Assembly: GCA_035508495.1 (NCBI GenBank)
Contig: DATJMX010000073.1
Location: 1 to 64,000, forward strand
Source of the DNA: Candidatus Binataceae bacterium
GTDB lineage: Bacteria > Desulfobacterota > Binatia > Binatales > Binataceae
DNA: 64,000 bases
Direction: 5' to 3'
A program made the translations under genes and the position numbers. Below are positions 35,595 through 42,900 of this stretch, piece after piece. Under the pieces are notes generated by a model. The model was not told where the DNA came from, did no database searches, and saw only the letters and a list, made by a program, of their open reading frames with translations. Within the stretch, counting starts at the first letter, position 1, and the number at the start of each line of letters is the position of its first letter.

Positions 35595-35687
35595 ATGTTC
35601 TCCATGGGCACGATTGCATTGCTCCTGGCGATTGCGGTTGCGACTATCATGATCGCGAAGCCGTCGCTGCGCGCGATTCGCGAATAG
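35595..35687 (+). CDS. 30-residue single-pass membrane peptide
   Basis: A very short frame with an almost ideal ribosome site (AAAGGAG, 7 bp before ATG 35595). The peptide begins MFSMGTIALLLAIAVATIMI and ends AKPSLRAIRE: one hydrophobic helix with a basic cytosolic tail. A perfect 15-bp hairpin follows 27 bp after the stop. The size resembles KdpF/CydX-type mini-subunits, but no kdp or cyd genes are in the window, so no function is assigned. It may form a unit with the 60-residue peptide upstream (202-bp gap, containing GTCGATC/GATCGAC arms). Confidence 0.6.
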   Translation: MFSMGTIALLLAIAVATIMIAKPSLRAIRE

Positions 35688-35714
35688 TTAATCGCGTGAA
35701 TACCAACATCAAAA

Positions 35715-35748
35715 TGCGAGGCAGGTTCGTCAGCGAACCTGCCTCGCA
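35715..35748 (+). terminator. strong hairpin, perfect 15-bp stem
   Basis: TGCGAGGCAGGTTCG (35715-35729), loop TCAG, and its exact reverse complement (35734-35748). It lies 27 bp downstream of the 30-residue peptide's stop. There is only a short AAATATA after the stem rather than a U-tract, so it may be a transcript-stabilising or attenuating structure as well as a terminator. Confidence 0.75.
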
Positions 35749-35882
35749 AATATAGACTGCTACGTTTAAGTAAGATTCTCAGTTCTGGGCTCGTGGTCTC
35801 GAAGAGCGTTCGCAGCTTCACATTTCCGCAGTCGTAAACCTGCCTTGCTCGGCGATGCGGTTGCGGTATTGTCTCCGCTGTC

Positions 35883-37484
35883 ATGAGCCGCACCAAGCAC
35901 CCTCTGCCGATTTTTCATTTTCGCAATATCGCGATTGTGTTTCTGATGATCGTGAGTTGCACATTGCTCGCGATCGACACTTTCGCAGCGGGATCGAACG
36001 AGCCCCTGACACCGACGCCGGTTGTGAAAACCCAGAGCGGGGAGGTCCGCGGCAAGATCGTTGGCGGGGTTTACCAATACCTGGGGATTCCATTCGCTGC
36101 GCCGCCGGTCGGCGATTTGCGATGGCGTCCTCCCGTGCCGCATCCGAGCTGGGATGGCGTGCTCGAGGCCACACGTACGCGAGCCTGGTGCCCGCAACTC
36201 AGTGCTACTGGTTTGCTAAAGGTCTATGGATCCGAAGACTGTCTCTATCTGAATATCTACACGCCGAAGCCTGCCACGCCGCGGCCCGTGATGCTCTGGA
36301 TTCACGGCGGCTCGTTTCTGGTCGGTTCGGGAGCGCCGTTCAATGGCAGCAATCTCGTGCGCGATGGAAATCTGATCGTCGTCACGATCAACTACCGACT
36401 GGGCGTGCTCGGCTACCTCGCCAGCCGCGCTCTCGATGCGACCGACCCGCGCCACACATCGGGCAACTACGCGCTGCTCGACCAGGGGGCTGCGATTCGA
36501 TGGGTCGTCGATAATATCGCGGCGTTCGGCGGCGACCCGCGCAACGTGACGGTCGCGGGCGAGTCGGCGGGCGCGATGAGCGCCGGATTGCTGATGGTCA
36601 CGCCGAGCGCCGCGGGAACTTTCCAGCGTGCAATCCTCGAAAGCGGCCCCTATCTGCAAACCTTTCAGACGCTGGCCCAGGCGGAAGTGCATGGTGACGA
36701 GATCGCCGCGAGGCTCGGCTGTGCGAACGTACCCGACATCGCGAAATGCATGCGCGGCAAGACCGCGGAGCAGATCGTGGACGCTGCGCCGGGCGATCCG
36801 CTCAGTTGGGCGAGCTTGATCTGGGCGCCGATCGTTGACGGCAAGGTGTTGCCGAGCCAGCCAGCCAGAGCGATCGCGGCGGGGCGTGTCAGCAAAATGC
36901 CGCTGATCAATGGTTCAAATCGCGACGAAGGCACGCTGATGTTCGCATACGGCAAACAGGTAACTGCCGATCATTACAATCAAGCGATGCATTCGCTGCT
37001 GGGTGACCGCGCCGAGGAGGTGCTGGCCGCTTATCCGCTCGCCAACTATTCGCAGCCCGCGCTGGCCGCCGCCGGAGCCAACGGTGATGCGTTTCTGAGT
37101 TGTCGAATCAACGACGCTGGCGTGCTGCTCGCGCCGCAGATGCCGGTTTACCAATACGAATTCAACGACCCGAACGCGCCGCCGATGTTTTTTAAGAATG
37201 CGCAAATCCCGCTCGGATCGTTTCACAGCGCGGAACTCCAATATGTCTTTGGCTCGATCGCGCACGACCCGGCAGCAACGCCGGCGCAGCGCAACCTGGC
37301 GACCGCGATGCGGGGCTACTGGATTCGCTTCGTCACTTCGGGCGACCCGGGCGGCTCACCGCGATGGACTCCGTATCAGGCCAACGATCCGAAGCGCATC
37401 TTATTCACGCCGGGATCAATTGCCTTCGAGTCGGACTTCGCGACGATCCATCACTGCGCGCTGTGGAACTCGATTCTCAAGTGA
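35883..37484 (+). CDS. secreted type B carboxylesterase
   Basis: 533-residue alpha/beta-hydrolase of the carboxylesterase/lipase type B family. Residues about 15-36 form a signal peptide (IAIVFLMIVSCTLLAIDTFAAG), so it is exported. Family marks are GIPFAAPPVGDLRWRPP, EDCLYLNIYTP, the oxyanion WIHGGSF and the nucleophile elbow VAGESAGAMS. The acid is in NGSNRDEGTLMF and the catalytic histidine in PLGSFHSAELQYVFG. An early cysteine pair (RAWCPQ / SEDCLYL) is typical. Substrate unknown; likely ester-linked plant or lipid material. It is convergent with the GH1 gene (13 bp apart). Confidence 0.9.
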   Translation: MSRTKHPLPIFHFRNIAIVFLMIVSCTLLAIDTFAAGSNEPLTPTPVVKTQSGEVRGKIVGGVYQYLGIPFAAPPVGDLRWRPPVPHPSWDGVLEATRTRAWCPQLSATGLLKVYGSEDCLYLNIYTPKPATPRPVMLWIHGGSFLVGSGAPFNGSNLVRDGNLIVVTINYRLGVLGYLASRALDATDPRHTSGNYALLDQGAAIRWVVDNIAAFGGDPRNVTVAGESAGAMSAGLLMVTPSAAGTFQRAILESGPYLQTFQTLAQAEVHGDEIAARLGCANVPDIAKCMRGKTAEQIVDAAPGDPLSWASLIWAPIVDGKVLPSQPARAIAAGRVSKMPLINGSNRDEGTLMFAYGKQVTADHYNQAMHSLLGDRAEEVLAAYPLANYSQPALAAAGANGDAFLSCRINDAGVLLAPQMPVYQYEFNDPNAPPMFFKNAQIPLGSFHSAELQYVFGSIAHDPAATPAQRNLATAMRGYWIRFVTSGDPGGSPRWTPYQANDPKRILFTPGSIAFESDFATIHHCALWNSILK

Positions 37485-37497
37485 CCCTGCGAGAATT

Positions 37498-38748
37498 CTA
37501 GTCTGCGGTCTCGATCGCGTTTGCGCGCGCGATATCGCCTAGCCATCGCGCGCTCGGACGCGGCATGCGCTCCTGCGTCTGCCAGTCGATCGCGACGATG
37601 CCGAAGGTCGGCTTGTAGCCGGAGTTCCACTCGAAGTTATCGAGCAGTGTCCAGTAGCAGTAGCCACGCACATCGATGCCGTCGCGGATGCATCGCGCGA
37701 CGCCGGCGAGCGCCCGCCGCACGTATTCGACGCGACGAGTATCGTCGGTGGCGGCGATGCCGTTCTCGGTGACGATTACCGGCACCTGCGCCATTTTGCT
37801 CGCATAGCGGATCGTCGGCTCGAGTGCCTCGGGCCAGAACTCGTAGCCCATGATCGTCGTTTCAACGCCCAGCGCGGGCGGCAGTGTGCCCTTCTCGCCG
37901 ATGCGCTGGCGAGTATAGGTCTGCACTCCAACGAAATCGTCGCCGCGAGCAGCTTCGAAAAAGATGTCCTGGCATTCGGCGCGAATCGCGGCGACGCGCT
38001 GCTCGCATCCGGGCTCGGGCTGGAAGTCCGCGAGCGCGAGCGTGATGCCGACCGGGAACCTGTGCGGCGACGATTTAAGCGCGGCTGCCGACCGGCGATG
38101 CGCCAGCAGCATCGTGTCGCGCGCCTTCATCTGATGACACATCAGGTATGGCGCGAAGCGATCCGGATCGGCGCCGATGCTGCGTGCCGCCGCGGAAAAC
38201 CATTTCGAGCGCGCGGGATCAATCTTCTCTCGAGCCTCGCCCGTCAGGTACAGGTACGCGCCGAGATTCGCCTCGTTTATCGTGCAGGCGGTGTGAATGA
38301 GATCGCCGAGATGTTTTACGGCACGTTCGCAATAGCGCGCGAAGCGCTCCGCCGTTTTCGGATCCTCCCACCCGCCATCAGCCGCGACCCAGCGCGGCGA
38401 AGTGAAATGATGGAACGTCACGATCGGCGCGATGCGATTTTCATGACACGCGCCCAGCACGCGCCGGTAGTGATCGAGCTCGGCGATCGAAAAGTGCCCT
38501 TCGTCGGGCTCGACCCGCGCCCATTCGATCGAAAAGCGGTAGGCGTTGAAGCCGAGCCGCGCCAACATCGCAATGTCCTCGCGATAGCGATGGTAGTGAT
38601 CGCAGGCGTCGCCGGAGGGCTCGAGAAAGGGCGTGTTGGGCGTGTGTTCAATCGCCCAATAATCGCTGTTGAGATTGTTGCCTTCGACCTGATGCGCAGC
38701 GGTCGCCGCACCCCAGATGAAATCGGGACGCAACTCGATTCGTGCCAT
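37498..38748 (-). CDS. glycoside hydrolase family 1 beta-glycosidase
   Basis: 416 residues, slightly shorter than the usual 440-480. Opens with FIWGAATAAHQVEGNN, followed by LGFNAYRFSIEWARVEP and the TFHHFTSPRWV strand. The acid/base motif normally TFNEP reads TINEANLGAYL: the glutamate is present but the following proline is alanine. The nucleophile VTENGIA and the aglycone-site GYCYWTLLDNFEWNSGY are intact. No signal peptide, so it acts on imported beta-glycosides. The start ATG is at 38748. The absence of transporter or regulator genes nearby leaves its sugar undetermined. Confidence 0.92.
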   Translation of the reverse strand: MARIELRPDFIWGAATAAHQVEGNNLNSDYWAIEHTPNTPFLEPSGDACDHYHRYREDIAMLARLGFNAYRFSIEWARVEPDEGHFSIAELDHYRRVLGACHENRIAPIVTFHHFTSPRWVAADGGWEDPKTAERFARYCERAVKHLGDLIHTACTINEANLGAYLYLTGEAREKIDPARSKWFSAAARSIGADPDRFAPYLMCHQMKARDTMLLAHRRSAAALKSSPHRFPVGITLALADFQPEPGCEQRVAAIRAECQDIFFEAARGDDFVGVQTYTRQRIGEKGTLPPALGVETTIMGYEFWPEALEPTIRYASKMAQVPVIVTENGIAATDDTRRVEYVRRALAGVARCIRDGIDVRGYCYWTLLDNFEWNSGYKPTFGIVAIDWQTQERMPRPSARWLGDIARANAIETAD

Positions 38749-39005
38749 GCTTGCGAGCCTAGCCGTTTGCGATCTTTCGGGCGAACGCGCAACCGGCCGG
38801 TCACATCCTGAAACGCCCTATTTCGGGACGCAATGAAAATGGCACAACCGGCGCGATTCGAGTTTCGTCGGCGAACAGGATCGACACGCCGCGTCTCATC
38901 CCTGATTGTCTAAAGCTGGCGCCCCGGCGGCATCGAACTTGCGCCAAAGTCTCTGGGCAATGCCGCGCCCGCAACATCAATATGTTGCCGCGAGGGGAGC
39001 CAGCG

Positions 39006-39965
39006 ATGCCGCATCGTCGAAACCGCCACTGCGAAGAACATCTTTTCGCCACGATTCTCGCGATCCTGTTCGCGTGCTGCTATTGCAGCGCCGCAGGTGC
39101 GTCGGAATACGGAGTCAGTTCGTATCGGCCGGGCGTGATGGATTTATTCTCGGGCTATCTTGCCAACCCCGGCGCGACAATCGCCAAAAACTATTTTCTT
39201 TTCCAGGACGCTACCGACAATTCGACAACCTCGAACGGCCGGCTCGCCGCCGATGCTCACACGGTCACATACACCGAGGCGCAGTTCATCGGTCATACGA
39301 CGAATTTCAGTCTGCTCGGCGCCTACTGGGCGGTCGCGATCTTGTTGCAGGAGCGGATCGCCGATCAGTCTCTGCGTCTTGGTCCAGCAGGGCATCTCGG
39401 TCCAAGCCAGGATCTCACGATCGGCGGATTCGGCGATCTCGAGATGATGCCGGAGATGATGTCCTGGAAGATTGGGAACTTTCACCTGATGGAAGCGCTT
39501 GCGGTCTATGTGCCGACTGGCAGTTACGAGTCGCAGCGCATCATCAATATCGGTCTCAATCGATGGGCGCTCGAGCCCGACATCGGCATGACGTGGTTCG
39601 ATCCTGAAACCGGTCGGCACGCCTCACTCTTCGTCGGCTACACTATTAACAGTGAAAACACCGCGACGAAGTATCACAGCGGTCAGGAGTTTCACGCCGA
39701 CTTCGTGGGCGCGCAGCATCTGCCGCACGGATTTATCGCCGGCGTTGCGGGTTATGCCCTGCAGCAAACGACACCCGATACTGGAAGTGGCGCGATCTTC
39801 GGCGGATACGAGGGACGCGTCATCGGCCTCGGGCCGCTGCTGGGAAAGGTATTCCAGGTAGGCGCGGTTCCGCTGACGATTACTGCGAAATATGACTTCG
39901 AATTCGCAACCGCAAATCGTTCGGCCGGCAATGAACTGTGGCTGACGGCAGGGATCAAATTTTAG
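39006..39965 (+). CDS. outer-membrane-type beta-barrel protein (phenol-degradation MetA/SphA-like)
   Basis: 319 residues from ATG 39006, supported by GAGGGGAG 7 bp upstream; an earlier in-frame codon at 38982 overlaps that site. Signal peptide about 14-34 (TILAILFACCYCSAAG). The mature protein alternates hydrophobic and polar residues in beta-hairpins (GDLEMMPEMMSWKIGNFH, AVYVPTGSYE, IGLNRWALEPDIGMTWFDP). It ends in an aromatic terminal strand, LWLTAGIKF, the usual signal for outer-membrane insertion. The layout resembles Phenol_MetA_deg transporters, proposed to bind hydrophobic compounds. Its stop is 10 bp before the giant PAS kinase, so the two are co-transcribed and may act together. Confidence 0.8.
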   Translation: MPHRRNRHCEEHLFATILAILFACCYCSAAGASEYGVSSYRPGVMDLFSGYLANPGATIAKNYFLFQDATDNSTTSNGRLAADAHTVTYTEAQFIGHTTNFSLLGAYWAVAILLQERIADQSLRLGPAGHLGPSQDLTIGGFGDLEMMPEMMSWKIGNFHLMEALAVYVPTGSYESQRIINIGLNRWALEPDIGMTWFDPETGRHASLFVGYTINSENTATKYHSGQEFHADFVGAQHLPHGFIAGVAGYALQQTTPDTGSGAIFGGYEGRVIGLGPLLGKVFQVGAVPLTITAKYDFEFATANRSAGNELWLTAGIKF

Positions 39966-39975
39966 GCGGTTCCTG

Positions 39976-42900
39976 ATGATCACCGACTTCAAACTTCCGG
40001 AGCAATCGAATCAGCGAATCATTCCGCAATCGCTGCGATCCGACATTTCCCTGTGGCCGATCGCGGCGATGATATTCGGACTCGACGGCAGCGTTATCGA
40101 GTTGAACTCCGGTGCGCTTTCGCTCTTCGAGGCGGATGCACCGGCGGAGCTGATTGGCAGAGACATCTTTTCTTTCAACGCGCGCAAGTCAGCCGATTGC
40201 GAGAAAGTCATCGACCAGTTGCGCCGCGGCGAGGGCACGCAGTTTCAACTCGAATTTGTGTCGCTCAAAGGCAACGCACGCACCGCGAGCATCGTCGCGA
40301 TGCCGCTCCTGACGCCCGACGGCAAAGTCGAGCGGCTGCTCGGGTTTGGCCGCGATATTACCGAGCGCGTGCGCGCCGAGCGCTCGCGCCAACTGCTCGC
40401 CGCGATCATCGAGGGCTGCGACGACGCGATCATCAGTATCTCGCCCGACTTGAAAATCATGACCTGGAATGGCGGTGCGGAGCGCCTGCTCGGCTACACC
40501 GCGCAGCAAGCGCTCGGCCAATCGTTCCCGGAATTCTACATCCCCGCGCGCGATCACGCGCTGGCGAAGTCCGTGATGCAGCAGGATATGGGCACGGACC
40601 ACCAGGCCGGCGAAGTGCGCCGCCTTGAAGTCGAGATGCAGAGGCGCGATGGCACGCTGGTCGATGTCTCCGTGGTCGTATCGCGAATCCTCGACGCCAG
40701 GGGCGAGCTGGTCGGCATTTCATCGATCGTGCGCGACATCACCGCGCAAAAGCGCGCCGCGCGCGAGCACGCGCTCTTCGCGGCGATGGTCGAGAGCTCC
40801 GACGACATGATCGTCAGCGTCGATCAGAACTACCGCGTGATGACGTGGAACAAGGGCGCCGAGAAACTGGTCGGTTTCAACGCCGCCGAAGCAATCGGCC
40901 AGACGATCTTCGAACTTCACGTCGCTCCGGAAGCCCACGACTGGGTGAAGGCGAACATCGACGAGGATTGGGCCGAACTGCAGCACAATCCGCAATGGGT
41001 CCGCCAGCTCGACTCGCGGATCCGGCGCAAAGACGGAACCGTGGTCGAAGTCTCGCTGGTCGCGTCGGGAATTTTCGATTCGGCGGGCAAACCCATCGGC
41101 ATGACCACGATCATGCGCGACATCACGGCGCGACGCGAAGCAGAGCGCGAGCAGGCTCGGCTCGCATCGATAGTCAACGCCTCGGAAGATTCGATCATCA
41201 GCTTTTCTCCCGACCTCAAGATACTCACCTGGAACCAGGGCGCCGAGAAGAACTTCGGCCTCAGCCGCACCGATGCAATTGGCAAAGGCCTCGAGTTTTT
41301 CGTACCGCCGAACGAACTGGCGCTGCAGACTGAGCTCTGCAGTAGCGTCCTCGCCATCGGCGAGCCGATGCGCTTCGAGCAGCGGCAGGTACGCGACGAC
41401 GGCAGCGTTTTCATTTCGTCGGTCGCGATCTTCCCGACGCGTGATGCCGACGGAGCGATCTGCGGAATGGCTGGAATCGGCCGGGATATCACCGAGCAGC
41501 GCCGCGCCGAACGCGATCAGGCATCGCTCGCATCGATCGTCAATGCCTCGGCGGACGCGATCATCAGCGTTTCTTCTGATCTCAAGATCAGAACCTGGAA
41601 TCGTGGGGCCGAGAAAACCTACGGCTACACTGCCGAGCAGGCGATCGGTCAGGGGCTCGAGCTGTTTGTTCCGCGCGAAGCCCTGCAGTCACAGGTCGAC
41701 GCCTGCAATCACGTTTTGAGGACTGGCGAGGCCCTTAGTTTTGATCAGACGCAACCGAACTCCGATGGCAGCTCGTTCGTCATGTCGGTGCGAATCTTTC
41801 CTACCTGCGACGCCAGCGGGGCAATCAACGGCGTGGGCGGCATCGCGCGTGATATCAGCGAGATTAGAAAGGTCGAGCGCGAGCAAGCGCTGCTGGCCAC
41901 GATTGTCAACGCTTCTGAAGACGCTATCCTGACGACCTCAACCGATCTTGAGATCATCAGCTGGAACCGCGGTGCGGAGAAACTCTACGGCTACAGCGCT
42001 GAGCAGACCCTCGGTCGCGGCATCGAATGCTTCGTTCCCGCCGACGCCCTGGAGGCATCGATCGCCGCCTGCAAGCGGGTAATCGCGACGGGTCAGTCGT
42101 TGTCGTACGAAGTAGCCGGCACCAATCCACGCGGCGAGGAATATCTCGCATCGGTCATACTGTTTCCGACCCGTGACGCGGCGGGGAAAATCTTCGGCGT
42201 CTCCGGGATCGGCCGCAACATAATCGAGCAGCGTCGCGCGCAGCAGGAGCAGGCGCTGCTCGCGTCGATCGTCAAAGGATCGGAAGACGCGATCTTGGGT
42301 ATCTCCAAGTCAATCACATTCCGATCGTGGAACCCCGGCGCCGAGCGGCTTTACGGTTACAGCGCAGCCGAGGCTATCGGGCGCGGGGTGGATCTGATCG
42401 TGCCGCGCGAAAATCTCGCTGAAGTAACTGCCGCGATCGGCAACGTTATCAAGACCGGCCGCGCGACGGCCTACGAGCAGCGCCGCGTCAGGAGCGACGG
42501 CAGTTCCTTCCAGGCATGGGTGGTCCTGTTTCCAACTTACGATCACTCCGGCGAAGTCACGGGCGCGGGCGCGATGGTCCGCGACATCACCTATCAGAAA
42601 AAAATTGAACAGGAACTGCGGCAATCACACGAATACACGCGCGGGCTTATCGAATCCTGCATCGATGCGATGGTGGTCGTCGATCGCGAGCTGCGCATCA
42701 CCGATATCAACGAGCAGTTGGCAAAGCTGACCGAAGTGCCGAAGAAATTTCTGATCGGCAGCCGCTTCGACACCTACTTTGCCGACCCTGCGCGCGCCAA
42801 GGAGGCGGTTGAGAAAACCCTCGCCGACGGCTTCGTCACCAATTACGACCTCGTGTTGCGCGCGGCCAGCGGGCGCGAAGTTCTGGTCTCGTTCAATGCG

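Noticed and set aside
35595..35687. KdpF
   Set aside because: Length fits, but no kdpABC genes are present and the sequence lacks a recognisable KdpF pattern.
41161..42624. CRISPR-like periodic repeat
   Set aside because: The exact 366-bp period is in-frame PAS coding sequence; no short direct repeats with unique spacers exist anywhere in the window.
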